Source: Rhizobium herbae
Lineage (GTDB): Bacteria; Pseudomonadota; Alphaproteobacteria; Rhizobiales; Rhizobiaceae
Direction: 5' to 3'
DNA: 64,000 nucleotides
NCBI RefSeq assembly: GCF_017873135.1
Contig: NZ_JAGGJV010000003.1
Coordinates: forward strand, 434,001-498,000
Under the pieces are notes generated by a model. It did not search any database, had not been told where the DNA came from, and saw only the letters and a program-made list of their open reading frames with translations. Of the stretch, positions 18,456-27,279 are shown in pieces (position 1 is the first letter of the stretch; each line of letters begins with the position of its first letter). The position numbers and the translations under genes were made by a program.

Positions 18456-19360
18456 GGGGCTTTTCCTTTTGTATGGATGGCATCGGCCCTGGCGGCGAGC
18501 CGCAGGGCCTGATCGAGGTGAAGACGCTCGACCATCAGGCCGTTGAGATGGATGACGGCTTTATCCGCATTTTCGGACAGCGCAAAGGCATCAATGATGG
18601 ACCGGGCTTCGGCAAGCGCGGCTTCGTCGACGCCGAAGCAATCGTTGGCCGGATCGATCTGGGCCGGATGGATCAGCATCTTGCCGTCAAAGCCCATGTC
18701 GCGGCCCTGCCGGCATTCGGCCTCGAACCCAGCACCATCACGAAAATCGTTGAAGACGGCATCGATGACATCGAGGCCGCAACTGCGCGCGGCGAGCAGG
18801 ACCTGCATCAGCCAGGGCACGAGATAGGTGCGGCCGGGCAGGGCGGCAACGCCGGTCTCCTTGCGCAGGTCGTTCAGCCCCGGCACGAAACAATCGAGCC
18901 TGCCGCCGCGGGTACGGCCGGTCTCGGCGATCGCAGCCGCATTGAGCACGCCGCGCGGGGTCTCGATCATCGCCCAGAGACGCAAAGTATCCGGCGCGTC
19001 GTTTTCCGACAGGACATCGACCACCGTCTGGATATCCTGCGGGCTTTCGACCTTGGGCAGCAGGATGGCATCGGGCGCCAAGGCAAGCACCGCCGCCAGA
19101 TCCTGTTCACTGAGACCGGAGGCAAGGCTGTTGATGCGGATGACGATTTCGATATCGGACCGGCGATCCTGCCTCAGATGCGCCGCCAGCGTATCGCGTG
19201 CCAAAATCTTGTTGTCCGGGAGAACCGCGTCCTCGAGATCGTAGATCACTGCGTCGCAGGCAAGCGCGGCGACCTTGGCAAGGGCGCGGGCATTGTCGGC
19301 GGGCACGCAGAGCACGGAACGGCGCAGGCGGGCGGGGTGGCGATCGCTGGGTGACGTCAT
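18452..19360 (-). CDS. HpcH/HpaI aldolase / citrate lyase beta-like CoA ester lyase
   Basis: A 302-residue TIM-barrel protein of the CitE-like family, whose members cleave CoA thioesters such as malyl-, citramalyl- or citryl-CoA. Key blocks are RRSVLCVPADNARAL near the N-terminus, VIYDLEDAV (metal-binding Glu-Asp), ILLPKVESP, AMIETPRGVLN and GFDGKMLIHPAQI. No alpha or gamma citrate lyase genes are nearby, so it is probably not part of a citrate lyase complex; a free-standing malyl- or citramalyl-CoA lyase is more likely. ATG 19360 begins the conserved part; its ribosome site is weak. Confidence 0.88.
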   Translation of the reverse strand: MTSPSDRHPARLRRSVLCVPADNARALAKVAALACDAVIYDLEDAVLPDNKILARDTLAAHLRQDRRSDIEIVIRINSLASGLSEQDLAAVLALAPDAILLPKVESPQDIQTVVDVLSENDAPDTLRLWAMIETPRGVLNAAAIAETGRTRGGRLDCFVPGLNDLRKETGVAALPGRTYLVPWLMQVLLAARSCGLDVIDAVFNDFRDGAGFEAECRQGRDMGFDGKMLIHPAQIDPANDCFGVDEAALAEARSIIDAFALSENADKAVIHLNGLMVERLHLDQALRLAARADAIHTKGKAP

Positions 19361-19474
19361 GCGGCTTTTGTGCCCGCGTTTCGCCGTTTTCGCAAGGCAG
19401 AGATGCAATCGAACCATGCCCCTTGCAACAGGGGTCATGCGGGGCCACATTCTGGGTAACGAAAGGTGACGACA

Positions 19475-19735
19475 ATGCAAAGCATACGCTCTCTCCTCCT
19501 GACAATCGCAGGCATCGCATTCACGCTGATGGCCTTCGTGTTTACCGCCTCCCTTGGCCTCGCCCTCGTCGGCATCGTCTCGGTGGTGATGATCGGCACG
19601 ACGATTGCCGCACGGCTTGCGCCCAAGCCGGTTCGCGCCACCGTAAACCGCAATTCTGCGAACCGGAATTCTGGCCGTCAGCCGCGCGAACCGCGCATCT
19701 GGAACGACGGTCGCGGCACGATCATCGACCTCTGA
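19475..19735 (+). CDS. small membrane protein, function unknown
   Basis: An 86-residue protein with two closely spaced hydrophobic segments (about residues 5-25 and 28-45) followed by a basic, Asn/Arg-rich cytoplasmic tail ending in RIWNDGRGTIIDL. ATG 19475 has GAAAGG nine bases upstream. The tail pattern resembles small uncharacterised rhizobial membrane proteins, but no named domain is recognised. It is divergent from the CoA lyase gene and precedes leuD by about 120 bases. Confidence 0.65.
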   Translation: MQSIRSLLLTIAGIAFTLMAFVFTASLGLALVGIVSVVMIGTTIAARLAPKPVRATVNRNSANRNSGRQPREPRIWNDGRGTIIDL

Positions 19736-19853
19736 AGGGCGCAAAGCCGCCTTTCAGGCTCCGGGCGTGCAGATTCTCCTTCATTTCGGCGTGAAATTGC
19801 TCTAAACGCTGGGCGGAAATTTTTCCGTTCCGTTGAAATCGAAGGCCATTCTC

Positions 19854-20459
19854 ATGGACAAGTTCGTCAAGCTCACCGGCGTTGCCGCCCCGTTGCCCGT
19901 CGTCAACATCGACACGGACATGATCATTCCGAAGGATTACCTGAAGACGATCAAGCGCACCGGCCTTGGCACCGGGCTTTTCGCCGAAGCCCGGTATCAT
20001 GAAGACGGCTCGGTCAACGAGGATTTCGTCCTCAACAAGCCCGCCTACCAGAACGCCAAGATCCTGGTGGCCGGCGACAATTTCGGCTGCGGCTCGTCGC
20101 GCGAACATGCCCCGTGGGCGCTGCTCGACTTCGGCATCCGCTGCGTCATCTCGACGTCCTTTGCCGATATCTTCTACAACAACTGTTTCAAGAACGGCAT
20201 TCTGCCGGTCGTGGTCTCTCCGGAAGACCTGGAAAAGCTGATGGATGATGCCAGCCGCGGCTCCAACGCCATCCTGACGGTCGACCTGGAAGCCTGCGAA
20301 ATCACCGGTCCGGACGGCGGCAAGATTACCTTCGAACTGGATGAATTCAAGCGCCACTGCATGCTGAACGGCCTCGACGATATCGGCCTGACGCTGGAAA
20401 AGGCCGCTGCCATCGACACGTTCGAAAAGGCCAACGCCGCTTCGCATCCCTGGGCATAA
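19854..20459 (+). CDS. leuD: 3-isopropylmalate dehydratase small subunit
   Basis: LeuD, with LeuC, interconverts 2- and 3-isopropylmalate in leucine biosynthesis. The 201-residue protein shows [18 protein letters not shown], the [17 protein letters not shown] signature and [13 protein letters not shown], all standard for the small swivelling domain. ATG 19854 follows a GAAGG site. leuC is not in the window; leuB lies 3.7 kb downstream, so the leucine genes are close but not contiguous. A RidA-like gene follows after only six bases, probably in the same transcript. Confidence 0.96.
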   Translation: MDKFVKLTGVAAPLPVVNIDTDMIIPKDYLKTIKRTGLGTGLFAEARYHEDGSVNEDFVLNKPAYQNAKILVAGDNFGCGSSREHAPWALLDFGIRCVISTSFADIFYNNCFKNGILPVVVSPEDLEKLMDDASRGSNAILTVDLEACEITGPDGGKITFELDEFKRHCMLNGLDDIGLTLEKAAAIDTFEKANAASHPWA

Positions 20460-20465
20460 GGCCCG

Positions 20466-20852
20466 ATGTCCAGCCCGCGCAAACTGATCTCTTCCGGCTC
20501 GCCGTTTGAAAAGACGGCGGGTTATTCGCGGGCCGTCGTGCAGGGCGACTGGTGTTTCGTCTCCGGCACCACCGGCTACGACTACCGGACGATGAGCATG
20601 CCCGAGACGGTGGAAGAGCAGACCCGCAACTGCCTGAAGACCATCGCGGCGGCGCTGTCGGATGCCGGGTTTTCGCTGAAGGATGCGGTACGCAATCACT
20701 ACTACGTGACCGATGCGGCCTTCGCCGAAACCGTCTTCCCGATACTCGGCGAGGCCTTCGGCGATATCCGCCCGGCGGCGACGATGGTGGTCTGCGACCT
20801 GATCCGCCCGGAAATGCTCATCGAGATCGAAGTCACCGCCTTCAGGGGGTGA
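20466..20852 (+). CDS. RidA family protein (reactive enamine/imine deaminase-like)
   Basis: A 128-residue YjgF/YER057c/UK114 family protein. RidA enzymes hydrolyse reactive 2-aminoacrylate-type enamines and protect PLP enzymes; other subfamilies have different substrates. The fold is indicated by SRAVVQGDWCFVSGTTGYD, VEEQTRNCLKTIAAAL and LIRPEMLIEIEVTAF. The archetypal Arg before the final strand aligns with the Arg in IRPEMLIEIE. It starts six bases after leuD, so it is likely co-transcribed. The exact subfamily is not certain. Confidence 0.9.
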   Translation: MSSPRKLISSGSPFEKTAGYSRAVVQGDWCFVSGTTGYDYRTMSMPETVEEQTRNCLKTIAAALSDAGFSLKDAVRNHYYVTDAAFAETVFPILGEAFGDIRPAATMVVCDLIRPEMLIEIEVTAFRG

Positions 20853-20857
20853 TGAAA

Positions 20858-21238
20858 TCAGCCGTCGATGAAGGGCGGCCCCAAAGGCTTGGCCAGCCCT
20901 GCCTTTGCCAGTTCCGCATGATAATAAAGAAAGATTTGCCGGCGGAATGCGATCATCTCGCGTTCGTCGTCGGTCTTTGCCTCGGCAAGCCGCGCAGCGA
21001 ACAGGTCCGGAGTCGCAAGCGCGCTGGTATCTCCCAAAAAATCGAACATGTCATGGCGTTCGCGGATCGGCATATGGTGGACGCACAGAAGCATTCCGAA
21101 TCTGTTCATTCTGCCGAGACAACGGCAATCACGGCGACAGCGGCGTACCCGGCAGCGAAGATGATTGAGCCAGGCCGTTGCAGCCACACGGAACGTCACT
21201 TCCGCCGACGGCGATCTTTCGGGTTTGACATCGGGCAT
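20858..21238 (-). CDS. orphan Cys/Arg-rich protein, function unknown
   Basis: A 126-residue protein starting MPDVKPERSPSAEVTFRVAATAW. ATG 21238 is preceded by AAGGAG at ideal spacing, so it is probably real. A short stretch at about residues 32-46 (RCRVRRCRRDCRC) is very basic and holds four cysteines, which might bind metal or nucleic acid. The C-terminal half is ordinary helical sequence with a DDEREMIAFRRQIFLYYHAELAKAG segment and ends PPFIDG. No family is recognised. It converges with the RidA gene, with a five-base gap between stops. Confidence 0.65.
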   Translation of the reverse strand: MPDVKPERSPSAEVTFRVAATAWLNHLRCRVRRCRRDCRCLGRMNRFGMLLCVHHMPIRERHDMFDFLGDTSALATPDLFAARLAEAKTDDEREMIAFRRQIFLYYHAELAKAGLAKPLGPPFIDG

Positions 21239-21821
21239 GATTGCTCCTTTCCGGGCTGGCGAGCAGGACGGCAGGAAACGTCCCCGCGCGGTGTTCGCCG
21301 TGGTTTTCAAAAATCGGATCATTCGGACGGGGCACTGGAAACCGTCTCTAATGAATAAGTTTATGTGACGCTTTCCAGCGCCCCGTTTGGCGTTCTCTCG
21401 GGAGCTTTCCTCCCTACAGACCCCGACTGCGGATCCTCTGACCCGGGACAATCGTCGCGCCATAGGTCTCCGGTTCCGCCGCGCAGCAACGGTTCCGGTA
21501 TGTCACGCCTTTCATCCCGGCATGTGTGCCCCACAGGCACGCCCGCCCCAGAAGGACAGGGGGGATCCATTTTCCGGGGGCTCTCCTTCCGGTCCGCCTG
21601 ACGTTCGCAGTCTCCTCATTGAGACCACGAGGCTTTGCGTGGAGCGCCAGCCCTGCCTCGCCGCAAACGTCTTGCGGTGTATCCGTGACAGAACGATGGG
21701 ATCATGACACGGGATTGCAAGGCGGGGATTCTGGGAGAAGACAATTCCAATAAAACTGTTCGATTTCAACGCAGAGACATGTAGCATCCGCCACGAACAT
21801 GCACGTCGGAAGGGGAAAACG
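21239..21821. other. intergenic stretch with a long hairpin, no gene recognised
   Basis: No supported coding frame was found between the Cys/Arg-rich gene and the DoxX gene. The region contains the 19-base inverted repeat at 21328-21385 and several GC-rich potential stems, so a structured RNA cannot be excluded, but no known RNA family was recognised. Confidence 0.5.
21328..21385. repeat. 19-bp imperfect inverted repeat
   Basis: Arm 21328-21346 and arm 21367-21385 are reverse complements at 17 of 19 positions, with a 20-base AT-rich loop between them. No T-run follows, so it is not a standard terminator. Confidence 0.6.
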
Positions 21822-22274
21822 ATGCTTTTGAGAATGGAAGCCAAACTCGCCGGCGTCTGCACGCCGGTTTTCACCAGTCATCCGGTTCGCTGGCTGGGGC
21901 TCCTGGCACTCTGCTCTGTATATATCCTGAGCAGCGTGACCAAGTTCCTGGATTTCGGCAGCGCCGTCGCCGAGATGGAGCGATACGGGCTTTTGCCGGC
22001 AAGGCCGATCGCCGCCGTGGTCATCCTTTTCCAGCTGAGCGCTTCGGTCATGGTCATCAGTGGTTTCTTGCGCTGGATCGGCGCGCTTTCTCTTTCCGTG
22101 TTTACAGTGCTTGCAACATTCATTGCCCTGCGTTTCTGGGAAATTCCGCTGGGGCAGGACCGTTTCATGACGATGAATATGTTCTTCGAGCATCTCGGGC
22201 TGGCCGGAGCCTTTCTCCTCATTGCCTGGTACGATCTGCACAGATGGCGCCGGGGCGACAAGGACTGGAGCTGA
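21822..22274 (+). CDS. DoxX-family membrane protein
   Basis: A 150-residue protein with four predicted membrane helices (about residues 24-45, 62-82, 85-105 and 122-142), the size and topology of DoxX proteins. The family was named for a subunit of an archaeal quinol oxidase, but most bacterial members have no proven function; some link to redox stress. LSSVTKFLDF near helix 1 and FFEHLGLAGAFLLIA near helix 4 fit the family. ATG 21822 follows GGAAGGGG. The alpha/beta hydrolase lies about 130 bases downstream on the same strand. Confidence 0.8.
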   Translation: MLLRMEAKLAGVCTPVFTSHPVRWLGLLALCSVYILSSVTKFLDFGSAVAEMERYGLLPARPIAAVVILFQLSASVMVISGFLRWIGALSLSVFTVLATFIALRFWEIPLGQDRFMTMNMFFEHLGLAGAFLLIAWYDLHRWRRGDKDWS

Positions 22275-22401
22275 GCCACAATGCACGAAGTGATTGCATT
22301 TTTGTGCCGGAATCGAATTCCAGCGTGTTGCGGCTGACACAGAGGAGAGGCATTCTTTGATCTTGCCTTTCACCCCGCCAGCTTGAAAAGGAACCGCACA
22401 G

Positions 22402-23232
22402 ATGAGCACGATCACCACTACGGACGGCACCGAAATCTTCTACAAGGACTGGGGTCCGCGCGACGCGCAGCCGATCGTCTTCCATCACGGCTGGCCGCTG
22501 AGCGCCGATGACTGGGACAACCAGATGCTTTACTTCCTGGCCCAGGGATTCCGTGTCATCGCGCACGACCGCCGCGGCCATGGACGCTCGACACAGACCT
22601 CGACCGGCCACGAAATGGATACCTATGCCGCCGACGTCGCGGCACTCGCGGAAGCGCTCGACCTCAAGAACGCCTTCCATGTCGGCCACTCCACCGGCGG
22701 CGGCGAAGTCGTTCATTATGTGGCGCGTGCGAAACCCGGGCGCGTCGGCAAAGCCGTCATCGTCGGCGCCGTTCCTCCGGTCATGGTGAAATCGGACAAG
22801 AACCCCGGCGGCCTGCCGATCGATGTCTTCGACGGCTTGCGCAGCGCGCTGGTCGCAAACCGCGCCCAGTTCTTTATCGATGTTCCGGCCGGCCCCTTCT
22901 ACGGCTTCAATCGCCCGGGTGCCAAGATTTCCCAAGGCCTCATCGACAATTGGTGGCGGCAGGGAATGATGGGCGCGGCAAACGCGCACTACGAATGCAT
23001 CAAGGCTTTTTCCGAGACCGACTTCACCGAGGACCTCAAGACGATCGAAGTTCCGGTGCTGGTCCTGCACGGAACCGACGACCAGATCGTGCCTTACGAC
23101 GACTCGGCGCCACTCTCCGCGAAGCTCCTCAAGAACGGAACGCTGAAGAGCTATGACGGGCTTCCCCACGGCATGCTCTCGACGCATCCCGACATCCTCA
23201 ATCCCGATATGCTCGCCTTCTTCAAGGCATAG
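22402..23232 (+). CDS. alpha/beta hydrolase, non-haem chloroperoxidase/arylesterase type
   Basis: A 276-residue single-domain alpha/beta hydrolase. The nucleophile elbow GHSTGGG carries Ser97; the acid is in HGTDDQIVP (about Asp226/227) and the base is His256 in GLPHGM. The oxyanion-hole HHGWPLSADDWD and DRRGHGRST blocks match cofactor-free haloperoxidases, which are esterases that can form peracids in vitro. The physiological substrate is unknown. It follows the DoxX gene and is followed by intergenic repeats, so the transcription unit probably ends here. Confidence 0.92.
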   Translation: MSTITTTDGTEIFYKDWGPRDAQPIVFHHGWPLSADDWDNQMLYFLAQGFRVIAHDRRGHGRSTQTSTGHEMDTYAADVAALAEALDLKNAFHVGHSTGGGEVVHYVARAKPGRVGKAVIVGAVPPVMVKSDKNPGGLPIDVFDGLRSALVANRAQFFIDVPAGPFYGFNRPGAKISQGLIDNWWRQGMMGAANAHYECIKAFSETDFTEDLKTIEVPVLVLHGTDDQIVPYDDSAPLSAKLLKNGTLKSYDGLPHGMLSTHPDILNPDMLAFFKA

Positions 23233-23251
23233 GCTGGCGGCGGCGTGATCT

Positions 23252-23360
23252 GCCCCTCATCCGCCCTGTCGGGCACCTTCCCCCCGTTTTGACGGGGAGA
23301 AGGACCAAGCGGCAACCTCTGTCGCCCCCTGTTGTCAAGCAGGGAGGGCGGATGAGGGGC
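23252..23360. repeat. rhizobial intergenic palindromic repeat
   Basis: A perfect 16-base inverted repeat (arms 23252-23267 and 23345-23360, GCCCCTCATCCGCCCT and its complement) encloses about 77 bases that contain an internal CCCCGT-ACGGGG hairpin. This matches the style of abundant non-coding repeats between rhizobial genes. Confidence 0.75.
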
Positions 23361-23443
23361 GGCGGGAACATCGTCACGGGGACGGCCAGATTCAGACTGT
23401 TGAAAGCATGAATACGATTACCTGACGAGAGCGGCATTCCATT

Positions 23444-23565
23444 CTCCGTCTTCCTCGCCCTTGTGGCGGGGATCCAGTAACCCGACGTCCGTCGGGTCAA
23501 AAGACTCTTCCAGCTCAAAGACTTAAGCTGACTGGATTCCTGTGACAAGCACAGGAATGACGGAG
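23444..23565. repeat. intergenic repeat, copy A (inverted relative to the copy at 25384)
   Basis: The element begins CTCCGTC and ends GACGGAG. It shares the modules CCTTGTGGCGGGGATCCAG and GGATTCCTGTGACAAGCACA with the copy at 25384-25503, which lies in the opposite orientation; the middle part differs. Confidence 0.7.
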
Positions 23566-23632
23566 GTTCTGGCTGTCGGTTATTTTCCCCAATGATCTGC
23601 CGCTAATGAGAAAGTGACTTTATCAGCAGAGT

Positions 23633-23660
23633 AAAACCCGGCCGCAGGGACAGCCGGGTT
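23633..23660 (-). terminator. Rho-independent terminator of the small secreted-protein gene
   Basis: On the minus strand AACCCGGC and GCCGGGTT form an eight-pair stem with a ten-base loop, followed by TTAC. It lies about 30 bases after the stop of the 58-residue gene. Confidence 0.6.
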
Positions 23661-23688
23661 CTGGCGGAGGAAGTCAGAAAAGGAGTGC

Positions 23689-23865
23689 TTATTCGCAGAC
23701 GCGGATCTTCTTGATGATGACGTTGCCGTAGGCATCGTAGGCTTTGACCTTCTTGATGAAGCAATAGGGCTGGCAGTCGTCGCTATAGTAGCCGGCCTGC
23801 GACGGGGCGGCGAAGGAAACGGCGGTGATGGCAGCAACAATGGCGGTCAAAACGAACTTGCGCAT
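23689..23865 (-). CDS. 58-residue secreted small protein with two Cys pairs
   Basis: The product begins MRKFVLTAIVAAITAVSFAA and has a clear signal peptide cut after SQA, leaving a mature chain of about 34 residues that starts GYYSDDCQPYCF and ends IKKIRVCE. It holds three cysteines (residues 31, 35 and 57) and a repeated KKV/KKI pattern around AYDAYGNVII. ATG 23865 has AAGGAG nine bases upstream, and a hairpin terminator follows. These signs show a real gene despite its size. Function is unknown; similar short exported peptides are widespread in rhizobia. Confidence 0.72.
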   Translation of the reverse strand: MRKFVLTAIVAAITAVSFAAPSQAGYYSDDCQPYCFIKKVKAYDAYGNVIIKKIRVCE

Positions 23866-24154
23866 GCGGGTCTCTCCTTGAGATCTCGTGTGGATGAGCC
23901 TCCCTCATCCAGTGACCCGACTATCCCACAGCTCAGGCGCCCGCGCTGTTCCGGATGGAACAGGGTTTGCTAATTTTCGGAGTGTCTGTTTTCCGGAGAA
24001 AGAATCTCACGCCGTTGCGGAGCTTGCCTGTTCCGGCAGGAACTGACAATCCGCGCACAATTCTTTCCAGAAACGCATTTTCCTTGAACGGAAGTTGCGT
24101 TAAGAACGCGCCAACATCTGAAAAGCCCACCCTTCGACTTAAAAGGAATGCCCC

Positions 24155-25267
24155 ATGACAGCGCGCAATCTTTTCCTTCTGCCCGGCGACGGCATCGGCC
24201 CGGAAGCCATGGCGGAAGTCCGCAAAATCATCGCCTATATGAACGCCGAGATGGCGGGCGGCTTCACGACAGATGAAGGTCTTGTCGGCGGATCGGCCTA
24301 TGATGCGCATGGCGCGGCGATTTCGGACGCGGACATGGCAAAGGCGATGGCAGCGGACGCCGTTCTGTTCGGCGCCGTCGGCGGCCCGAAATGGGATGAC
24401 GTTCCCTATGAAGTGCGCCCCGAAGCCGGCCTTTTGCGCCTGCGCAAGGACATGGAGCTGTTTGCCAACCTGCGCCCGGCGATCTGCTATCCGGCGCTTG
24501 CCAACGCATCATCGCTCAAGGCTGAGCTGGTCGAAGGTCTCGACATCCTGATCGTGCGCGAACTGACTGGCGGCGTCTATTTCGGCGAGCCGAAGGAAAT
24601 CATCGATCTCGGCAACGGCCAGAAGCGCGGCATCGACACGCAGGTCTACGACACCTACGAGATCGAGCGTATCGCCGGCGTCGCCTTCGAACTGGCCCGC
24701 ACGCGCGGCAACCGCGTCTGCTCGATGGAAAAGCGCAACGTCATGAAGTCGGGCGTACTCTGGAACCAGGTGGTGACCGCGACGCACAAGGCCAAATATT
24801 CCGACGTACAGCTTGACCACATGCTGGCCGATGCCGGCGGCATGCAGCTGGTGCGGGCGCCAAAGCAGTTCGACGTGATCGTCACCGACAACCTGTTCGG
24901 CGACATGCTTTCGGACGTCGCCGCCATGCTGACCGGTTCGCTCGGCATGCTGCCGTCGGCGTCGCTCGGCGCACCCGATGCCAAGACCGGCAAGCGCAAG
25001 GCGCTCTACGAGCCCGTCCACGGCTCGGCACCGGACATTGCCGGCAAAGGCATCGCCAACCCGATCGCCATGATCGCCTCCTTTGCCATGTGCCTGCGCT
25101 ATTCGTTCAACCTCGTGACCGAAGCCGACAACCTGGAAAAGGCCGTCGCCAACGTACTCGACAAGGGCATCCGCACCGGCGACATCATGGCGGATGGCGC
25201 GCGCCAGGTCGGCACCGTCGAAATGGGCGATGCGATTTTGGCGGAATTCAAGGCGCTGTCGGCGTAA
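24155..25267 (+). CDS. leuB: 3-isopropylmalate dehydrogenase
   Basis: LeuB oxidises and decarboxylates 3-isopropylmalate to 2-oxoisocaproate with NAD+, the third step of leucine synthesis. The 370-residue protein has [15 protein letters not shown], the substrate-loop [15 protein letters not shown], the catalytic region [14 protein letters not shown] with Tyr, and the signature [33 protein letters not shown] 24155 follows AAAAGGAA. It stands as a single gene with a terminator after it; leuD is 3.7 kb upstream. Confidence 0.97.
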   Translation: MTARNLFLLPGDGIGPEAMAEVRKIIAYMNAEMAGGFTTDEGLVGGSAYDAHGAAISDADMAKAMAADAVLFGAVGGPKWDDVPYEVRPEAGLLRLRKDMELFANLRPAICYPALANASSLKAELVEGLDILIVRELTGGVYFGEPKEIIDLGNGQKRGIDTQVYDTYEIERIAGVAFELARTRGNRVCSMEKRNVMKSGVLWNQVVTATHKAKYSDVQLDHMLADAGGMQLVRAPKQFDVIVTDNLFGDMLSDVAAMLTGSLGMLPSASLGAPDAKTGKRKALYEPVHGSAPDIAGKGIANPIAMIASFAMCLRYSFNLVTEADNLEKAVANVLDKGIRTGDIMADGARQVGTVEMGDAILAEFKALSA

Positions 25268-25291
25268 AGTCTTGCACATTCAGTGATTGGA

Positions 25292-25324
25292 CGGCACGCG
25301 GAGTCGCTTCCGGGTGCCGTTTTG
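25292..25324 (+). terminator. Rho-independent terminator after leuB
   Basis: CGGCACGCGGA and its near complement in TTCCGGGTGCCG (one mismatch) form the stem, followed by TTTTG. It lies about 25 bases beyond the leuB stop. Confidence 0.75.
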
Positions 25325-25383
25325 TTTGATGGACTTGATTATTCGCCCCGGGAACCACAGCTTCCAAGAGACGCTGCTCCATC

Positions 25384-25503
25384 CTCCGTCATTCCTGTGT
25401 TCGTCACAGGAATCCAGCCACGCGACGTCCGTCGCGTGAGAGAGCTTTCGCTTACGGACGTGAGCGGGCTGGATCCCCGCCACAAGGGCGAGGATGAGGG
25501 AGG
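25384..25503. repeat. intergenic repeat, copy B
   Basis: This is the same two-module element as at 23444-23565 in the opposite orientation. It contains a CATTCCTGTG hairpin module, then an internal ACGGACG palindrome area, then CTGGATCCCCGCCACAAGG. It sits between leuB and the first PAP2 gene. Confidence 0.7.
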
Positions 25504-25548
25504 AAAGGGGCGAATGTCATAGCGGGAGCAGCGACAAAAGGGCCTTTC

Positions 25549-26223
25549 ATGAACCGACCGTTTTCCTCATCCCTCTGGCTGTTGCTGGCGGCGATCATTC
25601 TGGTCGCAGCCCTGCTTCCCTTCGACGGCGCTATTTCGCAGCGAGCGCAGGCGCTGCCGGACGGTATCGTCGCCTTCAACCGGCGGATCACCGATTTCGG
25701 GACGTTCTCCTGGATGATCTATGGCTCCGGCTCGATCGTCATCGTCGCCTATATCCTCAATCGGGTGGCCCGCAGTGACGGCTTTTCCTCGCGAACCAAG
25801 ACCGCCTGGCGACTGGCGCTCTATTTCCTCGTGACGATCGGCAGCGCCAGCGCGCTGGTTCACCTGTTCAAATTTGTGATCGGGCGGGCGCGGCCGGAGC
25901 TTTTCCTCGACTATGGCGCCCATAGCCTGACGCCCTTTGCCAATGAATGGCTGTTCGAGAGCTTTCCCTCCGGCCATTCCGCCGCGGTCGGCTCCTTTTT
26001 CGGCGCCTTTGCCATGCTGGCGCCACGGCTGCGCATTCTCTTTGCGCTCGGAGCACTGATCATCGGCATTACCCGTGTCGTTGTCGGTGCCCATTATCCC
26101 AGCGACGTCGCGGCGGGGTTGTTGCTTGGTCTCTGGATCGCGCTGATGACCGCCTTCATCTTCGCCCGCCAAAACTGGCTGTTCCGGCTGGATGAGAAGG
26201 GTTGGCCACGGCCGAAAATGTAA
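25549..26223 (+). CDS. PAP2-family membrane phosphatase (first of two)
   Basis: A 224-residue integral membrane protein with about six helices and the three phosphatase motifs of the PAP2 superfamily: KFVIGRARP, SFPSGHSAAVG and RVVVGAHYPSDV. Such enzymes dephosphorylate lipid phosphates such as undecaprenyl pyrophosphate or phosphatidic acid, or remove phosphate from lipid A, on the periplasmic face. ATG 25549 has AAAGGG upstream. A second PAP2 gene follows after 92 bases; the two proteins are paralogues of different length. Confidence 0.9.
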   Translation: MNRPFSSSLWLLLAAIILVAALLPFDGAISQRAQALPDGIVAFNRRITDFGTFSWMIYGSGSIVIVAYILNRVARSDGFSSRTKTAWRLALYFLVTIGSASALVHLFKFVIGRARPELFLDYGAHSLTPFANEWLFESFPSGHSAAVGSFFGAFAMLAPRLRILFALGALIIGITRVVVGAHYPSDVAAGLLLGLWIALMTAFIFARQNWLFRLDEKGWPRPKM

Positions 26224-26315
26224 CAACCGCGCAACACCGGCCCCTGTCGTTTATCTGTCAAACGGGCGTGATCTGGCTGTAACACGGCCGGGATAGATCA
26301 CGATGACAGCAAGGC

Positions 26316-27119
26316 ATGGTGCGGGGGCGTATCGGGGTCATGGACACATTGCTCGCGGTCTGCGGGATCGCGCCGAAATTACCGGAGACCCGGTGCCTGG
26401 CCGTGATCAATCCGCTTTATCTTTTCTGCTGCGTGAACCTCGTCTTCATCGCGCTCGTGCTTTTCGATACCTGCGTTGCCGCGGCGGCCGGGCGTTTTCC
26501 GTTGCTGGCGATCGAATTCGGGCGAACCTTCACCCATGTCGGTAAATCCGGCTGGATCCTGCTTATTGCGGGCTACATATTCCTCGCGGGTCTGGCGAAG
26601 CTGAGGGAAAACGCATCGGGCAAAGGCCCTCCGGCAGCCCAGCTGCTGACGGCGGCGGCGGCCTATATCTTCGTCACGGTCGCCTTGTCCGGTCTTGCCG
26701 CCAATCTCCTGAAGCGGGCGATCGGCCGTGCCCGGCCGCAATTCTTCGACCATGAAGGAATTTTCAGCTTTTCGCCGTTTTCAAACAACGCCGCCTACGA
26801 AAGCTTTCCTTCCGGCCATGCAACAACCGCAGCAGCACTTTTCGTCGGCCTGGCTTTGCTGCTGCCGTCGCTGCGCGCGCCGTTGCTGGTTGCCGGCATC
26901 TGGATCGGTCTGGCGCGCGTGATCGTTGGCGCGCACTATCCGAGCGATGTCATCGCCGGGCTGGCGCTCGGCGCCTGGTTCGCGCTGGCTGTCGCCGCGC
27001 AGTTCGCCCGCTACGGCATTCTCTTCACCATCAATGCCGCCGGCTGGCCGGAAACGCGATATCCGCCCGCCCCGCGAGAACCGCAAGCAGACGGAACCCT
27101 ATCCACCGACCGCGCATGA
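26316..27119 (+). CDS. PAP2-family membrane phosphatase (second of two)
   Basis: A 267-residue membrane protein with PAP2 motifs KRAIGRARP, SFPSGHATTAA and RVIVGAHYPSDV. It is longer than its neighbour at both ends, with an extra N-terminal hydrophobic pair and a Pro-rich hydrophilic C-terminus. The start is uncertain: ATG 26316 or ATG 26340 are both possible and neither has a strong ribosome site. Its best guess is a lipid A or lipid-carrier phosphatase; the substrate cannot be read from the sequence. Confidence 0.88.
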   Translation: MVRGRIGVMDTLLAVCGIAPKLPETRCLAVINPLYLFCCVNLVFIALVLFDTCVAAAAGRFPLLAIEFGRTFTHVGKSGWILLIAGYIFLAGLAKLRENASGKGPPAAQLLTAAAAYIFVTVALSGLAANLLKRAIGRARPQFFDHEGIFSFSPFSNNAAYESFPSGHATTAAALFVGLALLLPSLRAPLLVAGIWIGLARVIVGAHYPSDVIAGLALGAWFALAVAAQFARYGILFTINAAGWPETRYPPAPREPQADGTLSTDRA

Positions 27120-27279
27120 AAAAACGGCCTGGCGCTGGTTCTCCTGGTGATAGCACCATTTTATTTCAGGGCACTGTGAACCGGGTGTATCGAAGAAGGC
27201 GCCTCATGAACCCTTCGGCCGCTTGCTCACGCCCATTCTTTGTGGAACCATGGATCCGACTGCAAACAGAGGATCTAAA

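Noticed and set aside
21361..21700. Possible known structured RNA (RNase P, 6S or tmRNA) in the gene-free stretch
   Set aside because: None of the conserved cores of these RNAs could be matched on either strand; only generic GC-rich stems are visible.
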